This document shows, piece after piece, positions 55,631 through 63,499 of a stretch of DNA of 64,000 bases (position 1 is its first letter; every line of letters starts with the position of its first letter). Position numbers and translations under genes: made by a program. The notes beneath the pieces are model-generated. The model did no database searches, was not told the DNA's origin, and worked only from the letters and a program-made list of their open reading frames with translations. The stretch comes from Pseudohongiella nitratireducens (GTDB lineage Bacteria; Pseudomonadota; Gammaproteobacteria; Pseudomonadales; Pseudohongiellaceae): positions 41,404 to 105,403 of the forward strand of contig NZ_LWHM01000008.1 in assembly GCF_001642735.1 (NCBI RefSeq). Reading direction: 5' to 3'.

Positions 55631-55757
55631 CCTGTGCTCCTGGGTTGTATTATGTTGTCTCCCGAGCATAGCACTTGTGTAGCGTTTGTCGAATACCAGA
55701 TGATACATCTATCTGAAAAGGTTGAAATTGCTCATATATGGTGCGGAAGTTGTCAGT

Positions 55758-56495
55758 TTATAAAACTGATAACAGCATCCAGGCACCAGCGCCAATCATG
55801 AAAAGGTTTTCAGTCAGTGAAATGAAGCCCAGTGGTACATTGCTGTCACCACCGACACAGGCGCACTTCAGCTCCCTTTTTTCGATATAGACTGCCTTGA
55901 ATACCGATATTGCGCCAACGGTACCAATAAACAATGAAACCGGTGCGAACAGTAAATGCCAGACACCCAGAAGCATACCCAGACCAGCGTAGGCTTCGGC
56001 AAAGGGATAAACATAGGCGTACCTCACACGTCGCATGGCCAGCAAATCATAGGTAATAAACTGATTACTGAATGCTGTCAGATCCTGCAGTTTCTGCACC
56101 GCAAGAACCAGCATGCTTAACCCAACAAAGTGAATCAGAACGGGGCCTGGCTGCAGCCCGCTTTGGCTCGACCACACCAATGCCAGGGCAGCGAGAAAAC
56201 AGGCGGAAAAGATGGCAATCACAGGTTTGTAGGTGGTACCACTACCGCCTTCTTCCTCCAGGCCAAAATGTTCTCTGAGGGCGTCATAACCACCTATACG
56301 TTCACCATCGATATATGTCTGAGGCGTGGTATCAACGTTGTGAGCTTCTTTAAATCGCTCGACTTCTTCGCGGGTTTTGAAGGTATTGTCATCGATTTTG
56401 AACTTTTTACGGCGCAGCAAATCTCTGGACTTCAGCCCGAACGGACAAATATGCTCGTCAGTTTCCATTCGGTAAAGCGTGGCATGTTGCGACAT
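55758..56495 (-). CDS. Glutaredoxin-MauE fusion membrane protein
   Basis: 245 aa. Residues 1-80 are a glutaredoxin-like domain with CPFGLKSRDLL (single active-site Cys) and TTPQTYIDGERIGGYDAL, the glutathione-site TxP loop. Residues 90-245 are four helices of the DoxX/MauE type, including CACVGGDSNVPLGFISLTENL with a conserved Cys pair. Probably passes electrons to periplasmic thiols or helps disulfide formation. Substrate unknown. Confidence 0.88.
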   Translation of the reverse strand: MSQHATLYRMETDEHICPFGLKSRDLLRRKKFKIDDNTFKTREEVERFKEAHNVDTTPQTYIDGERIGGYDALREHFGLEEEGGSGTTYKPVIAIFSACFLAALALVWSSQSGLQPGPVLIHFVGLSMLVLAVQKLQDLTAFSNQFITYDLLAMRRVRYAYVYPFAEAYAGLGMLLGVWHLLFAPVSLFIGTVGAISVFKAVYIEKRELKCACVGGDSNVPLGFISLTENLFMIGAGAWMLLSVL

Positions 56496-56631
56496 CGGTT
56501 ACCTCCTGCTTGAAAGCTTCGTCAATCAGGGTAACAGGATGTTGTTCATTGTATCGAATTCAGGGTGGAGACAACTTAGTGGAACTACCCTTTAGCCAGG
56601 GCCAGAACCAGCGTTGGCGCCGGTGTCAGCG

Positions 56632-56979
56632 TCAGTCCGGACGCCACATGACATAACCGTCTGAGTCCCTGGCTCGACGCAGCATTGTCATCAGAGGTGC
56701 GGCCCGGGCTGACAGCGTCACTTCTTCGGCAGAGTCGCTGTCTTCATCTTCATCCCATTCGTCGTCTGCCTGGTTCTCATCAGCTTTCGTGCTGGCCGGT
56801 GATTTATCCTGCTCGCGCGCCATGGCGGACGTCAAGCGATCCATTGCCGAGGCCAGCGCCTCACCGCTGACCGACCCTTCCGTGCTGCCACCGTGGCCCA
56901 TCATGGTGAGCAATTGATCGGCGGTGCTATCGAGCATGACGAATTCCGCTGACTCCTCACTGTAGAATTTGATCAACAT
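56632..56979 (-). CDS. DUF1840 family protein
   Basis: 115 aa starting MLIKFYSEESAEFVML and containing ADQLLTMMGHGG, ARAAPLMTMLRRA and a Trp-containing end (YVMWRPD), the pattern of DUF1840. The middle is an acidic, low-complexity linker (DEWDEDEDSDSAEE). Function unknown; cytosolic. Confidence 0.85.
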   Translation of the reverse strand: MLIKFYSEESAEFVMLDSTADQLLTMMGHGGSTEGSVSGEALASAMDRLTSAMAREQDKSPASTKADENQADDEWDEDEDSDSAEEVTLSARAAPLMTMLRRARDSDGYVMWRPD

Positions 56980-57112
56980 CAGGGTATCTCCTTTGTTTTC
57001 TTGCCTTGGTATATGGCTACTCTGGGCTATTGCCGTCTTTTTTACTTACGCGATTCCGTGCAATTGCTGCGTCTTACGATACACGACGTGTAGCGCACCT
57101 TGCGTGCCGTTG

Positions 57113-57517
57113 CTATGTTGGCAGCGCCTCAAACGTTGGCAATGCCTCTAACTCTCTATCCCAGGCAGCTTTACTGGATGTAAATAGATGAGCTGTTGGC
57201 AACATAGTGAACTCAGTATCCAGGCATCCGGCAGGAACAACAAGCAGACCTGCCTGATGGGTGCTTGGCAATGCGGAACCACAAAACTTACAAAAACTTT
57301 TGTTGTGGCGAGTACCTGGTAGCGTAAAGGTAGTCACCGAATCTGCACCGGCTAACCAGGTCAGTTTAGCTGACTGTGAAAATAAGTTTGCCGCATGCGC
57401 AGACCCGGTATCTTTTTGGCAATGCTGACAGTGACAAAGGTAAAAACTATCAAACCGCCCTTGCACGGCAAATTTCGCCGTGCCACACAGACAAGAACCA
57501 GAGTAATCAGTCATCAA
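57113..57517 (-). CDS. GFA-domain (glutathione-dependent formaldehyde-activating type) protein
   Basis: 134 aa. Zinc ligands of the GFA fold are visible: CLCGTAKF, CHCQHCQKDTGS, FCKFCGSALP. Family members bind zinc; only a few catalyse S-hydroxymethylglutathione formation, so the name should not be read as function. A near-duplicate tail (LEALPTFEALPT) shows a small tandem repeat at the 3' end. MTDY at 57514 is an equally good start. Confidence 0.88.
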   Translation of the reverse strand: MMTDYSGSCLCGTAKFAVQGRFDSFYLCHCQHCQKDTGSAHAANLFSQSAKLTWLAGADSVTTFTLPGTRHNKSFCKFCGSALPSTHQAGLLVVPAGCLDTEFTMLPTAHLFTSSKAAWDRELEALPTFEALPT

Positions 57518-57592
57518 ATTCCCTTATTCTAAGATATGTAGGTAATGCACAGGTTTAGCCGAAGTTAAACGACCGCGAAGTAGCGAGATCGA

Positions 57593-57963
57593 TTAGCTTG
57601 ACAGGAATTCACAGATTACTCTGGCATGCTCATTAAGAAATTCGGTCTTATTCGGCATGGCATCAACAATATGTGGTGGTGGCAAGTCCATATACGAGAA
57701 ATGGCCGGCACCTTCATTAATCTGAATCTCGATGTTCTCCCGGTCGGGCATGTTTTCAGCTAACCACTCGCTTTGAGCCGTAGAAGCCAACCGCTCAAAG
57801 TGTGGTGCGATAACGAACCACCCTTCGGCGGCCAGAGTGTCCAGCAGAGTCGCGTGTCTTTCGGGGTTTCCCCCGACAAAACACTTGTTGCTGAAGAGTC
57901 TGGGCCGCGTACAGAGACCTCAAAGGATGCTGCCCCATCGTGTAAGATCTTGGTTTCCATCAA
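57593..57963 (-). pseudogene. Broken alpha/beta-hydrolase gene
   Basis: Frame 1 from 57963 reads ILHDGAASFEVSVRGPDSSA, then slips. The other frame continues the same family text: GGNPERHATLLDTLAAEGWF, VIAPHFERLAS, and ends in AGHFSYMDLPPP with the catalytic His. A frameshift lies near 57870. In addition, the middle of the protein (the GHS nucleophile and about 80-100 residues between HFERL and the C-terminal part) is missing. The gene is therefore doubly inactivated. Confidence 0.8.
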
Positions 57964-57978
57964 TACTTCTTCCCTGAA

Positions 57979-58314
57979 TCATTGCCCTGGCGCTGATGAA
58001 TAATGAACTGCGAGCCAAACCGTTTCGGTATCTGGCTTTGTCCATGACACCCTGTGTTTTGTGTGAGCAGGTATATTGATAAAGCTACCTTCAACTAGTT
58101 TCGCCTGCTCACCTGACTCGTATTCAATGATGGCTTCACCTTTCAGGACAATGACCCATTCATTCCGGGTTTCGTCATACCAGCCTGATTCAGGTGATTG
58201 ATGCCCTTTTGAGATGATTCGCTCTATTTTTACATTATTACTTTGCGCAAGCGTTTCAAAGATCTCTTTGTCAATGTTGTCGGGAATTGACTGGAATATG
58301 TTTTCTGAATTCAT
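57979..58314 (-). CDS. Cupin-domain protein
   Basis: About 111 aa. Single cupin barrel: EWVIVLKGEAIIEYESGEQA, then GSFINIPAHTKHRVSWT; the metal-binding His of motif 1 is poorly kept, while motif 2 retains P-x-H-x-x-H. The ATG at 58314 is one option, 58332 another. Might be a small isomerase, dioxygenase-like or binding protein; no specific function can be given. Confidence 0.75.
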   Translation of the reverse strand: MNSENIFQSIPDNIDKEIFETLAQSNNVKIERIISKGHQSPESGWYDETRNEWVIVLKGEAIIEYESGEQAKLVEGSFINIPAHTKHRVSWTKPDTETVWLAVHYSSAPGQ

Positions 58315-58384
58315 TTGGATTCCCAAGTTCATCTAAGTGCTCAGGAAAAGCGTCTTCGAGTTGTAAAATCATAATCGATTTCAT

Positions 58385-59077
58385 TCATCCACTATTGCTT
58401 GCATGCAGATATTCGAGAATGCTTCCCATTAAGCGGTTTATTGATGAATAACGTTCTTCAGGAGCGGAAAGAATTTCAGTTTCAGTTTGAATATACAACC
58501 CTTCGACAAGCTCATCTCTACAATTCTCGACGATAGATTGTGCTGATACTGGTGTTGTTTCTAAATGAAACTGCAAACCGATAACATTGCTACCAATTTG
58601 AAAGGCTTGGTTGTTACAGCCTTGACTCTTTGCTATTTGGACTGCGCCTGCTGGCAGGCTGAAAGTTTCACCATGCCAATGGAATACTTCGGTTTCCTCT
58701 GGAAACCGATAAGCAGAAGAATTTTCCAGATCAACCGCTTCAACAGGAAACCACCCGATTTCTTTTTCTGAATTTGGACAAACTTTGCCACCCATTGCAT
58801 CAGTGATTAGCTGAGCGCCCAAACAGATTCCAAGAACAGGCTTTCCGGCTTCAATAGCGCTTTTAATAAAGTTTTTCTCTTCTATGAGCCAAGGATATTG
58901 TGACTCATCATTTACACTCATTGGACCACCCGTGACAATGAGAAAATCAATCTCTTCAATACCAGGAAGCACTCCTGAATTGAAAAACTGGGTGTTCGAT
59001 ATCGCGTAACCAGCATTTAGAAGCCAAGGCTTAATACTGAGATCGCCGTTTCCGCCGGTACATATTAGCGTCAGCAC
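58385..59077 (-). CDS. Class I glutamine amidotransferase-like protein with doubtful N-terminus
   Basis: 230 aa from a GTG. The triad is present: GKPVLGICLGAQLI (Cys), VIGLQFHLETTP (His, Glu). The family usually begins with a conserved strand (about 15 residues) before LGSIKPWL. Here that part is replaced by residues encoded within the 3' end of the GGDEF gene (47-bp overlap), and homology resumes at LSIKPWLLNAGYAI. Either it uses an unusual start or the native beginning was lost in a deletion. Acceptor substrate unknown. Confidence 0.75.
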   Translation of the reverse strand: MLTLICTGGNGDLSIKPWLLNAGYAISNTQFFNSGVLPGIEEIDFLIVTGGPMSVNDESQYPWLIEEKNFIKSAIEAGKPVLGICLGAQLITDAMGGKVCPNSEKEIGWFPVEAVDLENSSAYRFPEETEVFHWHGETFSLPAGAVQIAKSQGCNNQAFQIGSNVIGLQFHLETTPVSAQSIVENCRDELVEGLYIQTETEILSAPEERYSSINRLMGSILEYLHASNSG

Positions 59078-59888
59078 GACTCAACAGGGTGTCTGCGTCT
59101 TCCCCGTCCGCTGGATAACAAGCCACTCCGATACTGCAAGATGGTGTCTTGATATTGCCGAATTCGGCACCCAGGGGAGCGGCCACTGCTGCGATGATCT
59201 GCTCCACTTTTCTGGATACGGTTTCCACCGACTGGATGTCCGTCAACAGCACAGTGAATTCATCGCCACCCATCCGGGCCACAGTGTCCGTCTCCCGAAT
59301 GCAGTCCTTCAGCCGTCCTGCCATCATGCAAAGCACCCGGTCACCCATGGCATGTCCATGGACATCATTGATGTGCTTGAAGTCATTGAGGTCAAGAAAC
59401 AACAAAGCCAGGCTGTTCTGATGGCGATGGGCCGCACGCATGGCTGATTCCAGTCTCTCATGGAACAGCAGCCGGTTGGCAAGCCCTGTTAAAGGGTCGT
59501 GATGGGCGAGGAAACGCAGTTTCTCCTCGGTCTGCCTCAAGGCCGTCACATCCCGCGCCACGCCGATCCGGACACCGTCTTCTTCGGAATAGCGGGCAGA
59601 CCAGAGGATATAGACCGTAGTGCCATCCTTGTGGATATAACGGTTACAGAAGTCGTTGTGGGGCTGACCTTCCATAACTTGAATAATGGACGCACGTGTG
59701 GCCCCCTGGTCATCTGGATGCACATAGTTGCTGATCGACGTGCCCATCAATTCATCGGCACGATATCCGAGCAGTGGCTCGCATGCATCGCTCACATAGA
59801 CGACCTGATCATCCTGGTCGACTACAAAGACAGCGTCATGTAACAAATTGGTCAGTTTGGGAAAGAGCGCTTTCAGATCAACAGGCAT
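59031..59888 (-). CDS. PAS-GGDEF diguanylate cyclase
   Basis: 285 aa. Residues 10-125 are a PAS sensor (HDAVFVVDQDDQVVYVSDAC; then a PAC-type segment YIHKDGTTVYILWSAR). The GGDEF domain follows with DLNDFKHINDVHGHAMGDRV, inhibitory site RETD and an intact MGGDEF, so it should make c-di-GMP. The C-terminus stops immediately after ADANMYRRKRRSQY, slightly early for the family, where it merges with the amidotransferase gene. Confidence 0.92.
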   Translation of the reverse strand: MPVDLKALFPKLTNLLHDAVFVVDQDDQVVYVSDACEPLLGYRADELMGTSISNYVHPDDQGATRASIIQVMEGQPHNDFCNRYIHKDGTTVYILWSARYSEEDGVRIGVARDVTALRQTEEKLRFLAHHDPLTGLANRLLFHERLESAMRAAHRHQNSLALLFLDLNDFKHINDVHGHAMGDRVLCMMAGRLKDCIRETDTVARMGGDEFTVLLTDIQSVETVSRKVEQIIAAVAAPLGAEFGNIKTPSCSIGVACYPADGEDADTLLSRADANMYRRKRRSQY

Positions 59889-59958
59889 AGTTCAGGGAGA
59901 TTTTGTGATTCATATAAGGCAAGTATAGTTCAATCGCTCAGCAGATTGTTGAAAAAAC

Positions 59959-60303
59959 CTAACGAGTCGAGTCTCCAAAGCGATAATGGGCAAACGCCTC
60001 GATAACCTCGCCGTGCTCGTCGAATATGAACACCTCCGTCGCTAGTCGGTCATTGGATATTGACCGATAGTGAATCGTTGCGTCACTAAAGTCGAGCTCG
60101 ATAATGCGCGGCGAACTCATACGGAACTCTTCGGTGTAGTGCGAGAGTATGCGTTCTAGATCATGGGCATTCCATGCCTCGATCCATTCCCTGGCGAAAT
60201 GGTCAGCGAATTCTTGGTTCATCCGGAAGTCCGAATCCTGTGCTGAGAGTGATATTGGAAGTAAGGCAAGCAACAGCAGCGATGCTCGAATAGTCCTTTT
60301 CAT
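59959..60303 (-). CDS. Exported SnoaL/NTF2-like small protein
   Basis: About 114 aa. Signal peptide MKRTIRASLLLLALLPISLS then a cone-shaped NTF2-like fold: FAREWIEAWNAHDLERILSHYTEEFRMSSP. ATG at 60303 chosen. It is the last cassette of the array: an attC-like site lies 5' (60352-60418). A clear attC of its own is not visible after the stop, although the stop lies in a core-like GTTAGG. Confidence 0.75.
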   Translation of the reverse strand: MKRTIRASLLLLALLPISLSAQDSDFRMNQEFADHFAREWIEAWNAHDLERILSHYTEEFRMSSPRIIELDFSDATIHYRSISNDRLATEVFIFDEHGEVIEAFAHYRFGDSTR

Positions 60304-60351
60304 GAGTTTTTCCTTTTCTTTCAGGGCAGTCGTACCCCTCAAATCCGAGGT

Positions 60352-60418
60352 CGTAACGCCCTGATAGTTATCCAAATGCCCAATCGACGATGATGGGCAC
60401 TATTGCGATGGTTATGCA
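60352..60418 (-). repeat. attC-like site 1
   Basis: About 66 bp. It reads TAACGCC at the low end and GGTTATGC at the high end, with inner paired arms (TGCCCAATCG / CGATGATGGGCA). TAACGCC at the low end marks minus orientation. The stop codon of the AAA-kinase-like gene lies in its GCATAAC core. Confidence 0.8.
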
Positions 60419-60906
60419 TTTGCCTCAACTACGGTTGTGTTGAACCCCTCTTCAGGTGTGGGTGCAACAAAGTACCTTGTGACCATTTCAAACATCTCTT
60501 CCGTATCAGTTGCCGCTCTCTGAGGTTGTTCTATCCGCCTTTTAGCGATTTGCCCGAGGCAAATCTCATTTGGTTGATCAATGTAGATTAGTTCATGTGG
60601 AGCTTGGATCTCTGAAAAAATGCTTTTAAACCACTCTCGTTGCGGAATTGTATTTGCCGGAAAATCCATTACCACGTCAGATCCAGACACCAAGATCGAT
60701 TGAACCAATTTCTTCATTTGAGGCTTAAGCCGGTCAGAATATTCAATGTAATCTTCTAAGGTCTTGATGCTATTCGGATAAATAGATGAAAGCCAATCGT
60801 CTTCTGAGAGCAGCACGGCGTTTCGCTCTTGGGAGATTTCACGAGACTTTGTAGTTTTCCCTGCCCCCATTTTTCCGCAGAAAAATGTCAATGCTCCTTT
60901 ATTCAT
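60412..60906 (-). CDS. AAA-type predicted kinase (cassette gene)
   Basis: 164 aa. P-loop CGKMGAGKTTKSREI near residues 10-20; SEDDWLSSIYP and VVMDFPANTIPQREWF resemble the AAA_33/zeta-like kinase group, which includes small-molecule kinases. RRIEQPQRAATDTEE is the lid. Exact substrate unknown; possible antibiotic- or nucleoside-kinase role is only speculation. Stop sits inside an attC-like core, so it is a cassette gene in minus orientation. Confidence 0.8.
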   Translation of the reverse strand: MNKGALTFFCGKMGAGKTTKSREISQERNAVLLSEDDWLSSIYPNSIKTLEDYIEYSDRLKPQMKKLVQSILVSGSDVVMDFPANTIPQREWFKSIFSEIQAPHELIYIDQPNEICLGQIAKRRIEQPQRAATDTEEMFEMVTRYFVAPTPEEGFNTTVVEANA

Positions 60907-60921
60907 TTCTTACCTCGTATT

Positions 60922-60988
60922 GCATAACGCCGCGCATACCGACCGGCGCGAGCTTGCGAGCGTCCGGCTGCCGACGCTTGGTTATGTG
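60922..60988 (-). repeat. attC-like site 2
   Basis: GCATAACGCCGCGC at the low end and CGCTTGGTTATGT at the high end; centre with nested arms CGACCGGCGCGAGC / GCGAGCGTCCGGCTGC. Minus orientation. Follows the VOC-protein cassette gene. Confidence 0.87.
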
Positions 60989-61005
60989 TTGACTCTGCCG
61001 CCACG

Positions 61006-61413
61006 TTAATCCGATAGGTTGAGTTGCCAAGACACGCCGTACCTGTCCTTCAGCCACCCGAACTTCTGGCTAAAGCCATAGTTATCCAAAGGCATCAGCT
61101 CCGAGCCGCCGTCGGCTAAGGCCCGAAAAGCCCCCTCAATTTCGCTCAGGGACTCACACTCGACATACAATGACATGGAGGGAGTAAAACTAAATTGGTG
61201 ATCAAGGTGACTGTCCAGCGCCATTAACTCGGTTCCGTTTATCGTAAACCGGGCCATTTTGGTCGAACCTTCTGGCTCATGCTCACCGGCTCCGTAGCGC
61301 TGAATATCGGTGATCTGTGAACCAGGAAATAAAGAGATATAGAACCTGATTGCCTCCTCGGCTTTCCCGGCCTGCTCCCCGACAAACATGAGCGAAGTCG
61401 TGATGGATTTCAT
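61006..61413 (-). CDS. VOC-family (PhnB-like) protein, cassette gene
   Basis: About 135 aa starting MKSITTSLMFVGEQAGKAEE. PhnB/glyoxalase-like features: AIRFYISLFPGSQITDIQRY, MARFTINGTELMALDS, and YGFSQKFGWLKDRYGVSWQL, typical of the 3-demethylubiquinone methyltransferase-like/VOC group. Ribosome site GGAGGA precedes the ATG at 61413. Such proteins are common in integron cassettes; function not established. Lies between attC 2 and attC 3. Confidence 0.87.
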   Translation of the reverse strand: MKSITTSLMFVGEQAGKAEEAIRFYISLFPGSQITDIQRYGAGEHEPEGSTKMARFTINGTELMALDSHLDHQFSFTPSMSLYVECESLSEIEGAFRALADGGSELMPLDNYGFSQKFGWLKDRYGVSWQLNLSD

Positions 61414-61435
61414 CTGCTCCTCCAATCTGATGAGT

Positions 61436-61495
61436 ACACATAGCGCCCGTATTCACGCGCCAGCATCGCTGGTCGCGTGCAATTGATTGTTAGCT
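61436..61495 (-). repeat. attC-like site 3
   Basis: TAGCGCCC at the low end, TTGTTAGCT at the high end, and a perfect inner hairpin CGCGCCAGC-ATC-GCTGGTCGCG. The toxin stop codon lies in its AGCTAAC core. Minus orientation. Confidence 0.87.
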
Positions 61496-61801
61496 GTCCA
61501 ACTCAGGCTCTAAAAGAAATCTGCGAAGCTGCCTTTCTTCTCTCATGACATGCAAAATAAGAACAACTTCATCTTCGCTGCGATAAAAAATCCGGCAAGG
61601 TCTAACATACAGCTCTCGGTAGATCGAATCAGGCAGCTCTGGTGGAGCATGGCCAGACTCCGGAAATTGCTCAAGCCGTTCAACTGTAGAGAAGATCGTC
61701 TTCACAAGGTTTGAAGCCGCACTGGGCTTATCCAGAGCAATGTATTCCGCGATCTCCTCCAATTGGTCCAACGCCGGGTCTGTCCATATTACTTCAGCCA
61801 C
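61490..61801 (-). CDS. RelE/ParE-family toxin (cassette)
   Basis: 103 aa: VIWTDPALDQLEEIAEYIAL, ERLEQFPESGHAPPEL, RELYVRPCRIFYR and ILHVMREERQLRRFL, characteristic of ParE/RelE toxins. Overlaps the upstream antitoxin gene by 13 bp. Its stop is inside attC 3. Confidence 0.92.
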   Translation of the reverse strand: MAEVIWTDPALDQLEEIAEYIALDKPSAASNLVKTIFSTVERLEQFPESGHAPPELPDSIYRELYVRPCRIFYRSEDEVVLILHVMREERQLRRFLLEPELDS

Positions 61802-62046
61802 TTCTGCATCCGCTTCTTGGCTTTGCTATGGGAGGTTGTCTTGCCCTCCAGAATTGCCCGCTCTCCCTTGGACAATCCTTCCAGCAGTGCCAGTCTGCGC
61901 TGCATAAATTCATAGTCATGAACATCAACCAGATAGGCTGACGGCTGACCATGTTCGGTTATTAAGACGGCCTCTTTGCTTTCGTGCAAATCAGCCAGGA
62001 TCTTCGTTGCTTGACGCTTGAGGTTGGTGACTAGTTCAACTTTCAT
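61789..62046 (-). CDS. Phd/YefM-family antitoxin (cassette)
   Basis: 85 aa: NLKRQATKILADLHESKEAV, LITEHGQPSAYLVDVHDYEF are the DNA-binding part of Phd/YefM antitoxins; the Lys/Ser-rich C-terminus binds the ParE-like toxin. First gene of the pair; the only upstream space is about 80 bp, which should hold its own promoter. Confidence 0.92.
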   Translation of the reverse strand: MKVELVTNLKRQATKILADLHESKEAVLITEHGQPSAYLVDVHDYEFMQRRLALLEGLSKGERAILEGKTTSHSKAKKRMQKWLK

Positions 62047-62124
62047 GGGCTACCCCTCCTGAAGTATCACTATAGTATCACTTCAGCAAGGTTCCGACTA
62101 CAGCGTACTTGTTGCGAATTTGAC

Positions 62125-62183
62125 AGCTAACGCTCCGCTAATGTGCACCGCTTGCGGCGTCACCATTCAGCGGTTTGTTAGCA
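62125..62183 (-). repeat. attC-like site 4
   Basis: AGCTAACGCTCCGCTAATG at the low end and CAGCGGTTTGTTAGC at the high end, centre ACCGCTTGCGGCGTC. Arms CCGCTAATG / CATTCAGCGG pair. Minus orientation. It encodes the C-terminus of the BrnA-like antitoxin. Confidence 0.92.
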
Positions 62184-62407
62184 GCTTCTGCCTTTAAACG
62201 CTCAACCAGCCAGACTTTGATAATAGACTGCCGAGTAACACCAATACGAGCCGCCTCACGATCCAATGACTCTACTACCCATGAAGGGAAGTCGACGTTG
62301 ATACGCTTCTGATCCTGGTTGGCGCGACGCGCCGTGGATAGGTCAAGATCATCAATGATGTCTTTTTTGCCTTGGTCGAACTTCTTGTCAAAATCTTTAG
62401 CTTTCAT
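62138..62407 (-). CDS. brnA: BrnA-family antitoxin, C-terminus encoded by attC
   Basis: 89 aa: RRANQDQKRINVDFPSWVVE, SLDREAARIGVTRQSIIKVW is the ribbon-helix-helix domain of BrnA. The last ~14 residues (NKPLNGDAASGAH) are read from attC 4, ending at a TAG within it. Overlaps brnT by 11 bp. Neutralises BrnT and autoregulates. Confidence 0.9.
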   Translation of the reverse strand: MKAKDFDKKFDQGKKDIIDDLDLSTARRANQDQKRINVDFPSWVVESLDREAARIGVTRQSIIKVWLVERLKAEAANKPLNGDAASGAH

Positions 62408-62660
62408 ATAACTCTACCTCTCTTGTCCGGGAACGCCTTACAGAAATGAGCCGGATCGTTCCGTTTCTGTAGGTGACGACGGCAGACCAGTGCTTGGAGC
62501 CTATACGGCCTATGGCCAAAAACCGAGGTTCATCATCGGATCTGGCCCGAATCTCCAGTAGATCGGGATCTTCCCATAGCACTTGGGCATCCAGAAAGTC
62601 GATACCGTGTTTCTCCAGATTGGCCTGACTTTTGTCGTCGTCGTACTCGAAATTGCTCAT
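62397..62660 (-). CDS. brnT: BrnT-family toxin (ribonuclease)
   Basis: 87 aa: FEYDDDKSQANLEKHGIDFL, then AIGRIGSKHWSAVVTYRNGTIRLIS and VRRSRTREVELYES match BrnT, a RelE-fold RNase. First gene of the cassette (toxin-antitoxin order toxin first, as usual for brnTA). Confidence 0.93.
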   Translation of the reverse strand: MSNFEYDDDKSQANLEKHGIDFLDAQVLWEDPDLLEIRARSDDEPRFLAIGRIGSKHWSAVVTYRNGTIRLISVRRSRTREVELYES

Positions 62661-62715
62661 GAGTATAAATTATCCCTTTTCTACTCAATTGGCAAGAGAG
62701 GTGGATTTCAGGTGG

Positions 62716-62790
62716 CTGTTAACGCCCATCAACAACGGCGCCAGCTTCGCTGGCGTCCGATTGCTTGTGATTGCTTGTGGTTGTTAGGGC
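62716..62790 (-). repeat. attC-like site 5
   Basis: GTTAACGCCCATCAACAAC at the low end and GTGGTTGTTAGGGC at the high end; inner perfect hairpin GGCGCCAGC-TTC-GCTGGCGTC. It also contains a short GATTGCTTGTG tandem repeat (62757-62779). Minus orientation. Confidence 0.92.
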
Positions 62791-62839
62791 AGCTAGAGTA
62801 TACTTGTACGGCATTCCCGTACATATATTGGTGGTTGCG

Positions 62840-63112
62840 ATGGAAACAGTAAGTGTAAATAAGTTCAGGGATAACCTGAAAAAGCTTGTAGAACAAAGTG
62901 TTAGTAGACATGAACCAATAAGGATCTCCCGACGATCTGGGCAAGACTTTGTGGTGATGAGCGCTGAAGACTGGGAGCGCGAGCAGGAAACGCTGTATGT
63001 TCTGCAAAACAGTAGTCTGATGCGGCAACTGGCTGAGTCGGCCAAAACCCACGCACAGCGTAAAGGATACACGCCGACCAAAGAGCAAATGGATGAGATC
63101 ACTGGTATTTGA
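62840..63112 (+). CDS. Phd/YefM-family antitoxin, opposite orientation
   Basis: 90 aa from ATG at 62840: METVSVNKFRDNLKKLVEQS, SRRSGQDFVVMSAEDWE are YefM hallmarks. An earlier open frame without a good start is ignored. Overlaps the toxin by 20 bp. This pair runs on the plus strand while all attC sites are minus, so it must use its own promoter (about 62791-62839). Confidence 0.9.
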   Translation: METVSVNKFRDNLKKLVEQSVSRHEPIRISRRSGQDFVVMSAEDWEREQETLYVLQNSSLMRQLAESAKTHAQRKGYTPTKEQMDEITGI

Positions 63113-63365
63113 GAGCAAGACCTGGGAGGCGTATGAAGCCATGCGCCAAAAGGACAAAAAACTGCACGATGCGACTCGCAAGATAATTAAAGTGCTCATT
63201 CGCTGCGACAACCCCGCTGTTGGATTGGGTAAACCTGAACCGCTGAAGCATAACCTGTCCGGTTTTTGGTCCAGACGCATATCCCAGAAGGATAGGATTG
63301 TGTATCGGTTCGATGAATCATCAATCTACATCTTCGCTCTGGGTGGTCACTACGACGAGCCCTAA
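63093..63365 (+). CDS. YoeB/Txe-family mRNA interferase toxin
   Basis: 90 aa: LVFESKTWEAYEAMRQKDKK, then GLGKPEPLKHNLSGFWSRRI and DRIVYRFDESSIYIFALGGHYDEP, the YoeB pattern with active-site Glu, Arg and C-terminal His-Tyr. Its stop (TAA, 63363-63365) lies in the core of attC 6. Confidence 0.93.
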   Translation: MRSLVFESKTWEAYEAMRQKDKKLHDATRKIIKVLIRCDNPAVGLGKPEPLKHNLSGFWSRRISQKDRIVYRFDESSIYIFALGGHYDEP

Positions 63366-63444
63366 CGCCGCCAACACGCGCAGCTTTGTAGTGGAGGTGA
63401 AGCCGCAGCGAAAAAGCTGTCGCTGTGCTTGGCCTTGTTATGGG
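63359..63444 (-). repeat. attC-like site 6
   Basis: CCCTAACGCCGCCAACACGC at the low end, GGCCTTGTTATGG at the high end. Inner arms GCGCAGCTTT / AAAAAGCTGTCGC pair imperfectly. Minus orientation. Confidence 0.85.
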
Positions 63445-63499
63445 ATGTATTTTGCTGCATCATTTAACCATTACCGCTTTGTTATTTTTGGTAAATACG

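Noticed and set aside
62750..62785. GATTGCTTGTG tandem repeat as a possible CRISPR or VNTR
   Set aside because: Only two to three short units within an attC-like site; no spacers, and no CRISPR or cas genes anywhere in the window.
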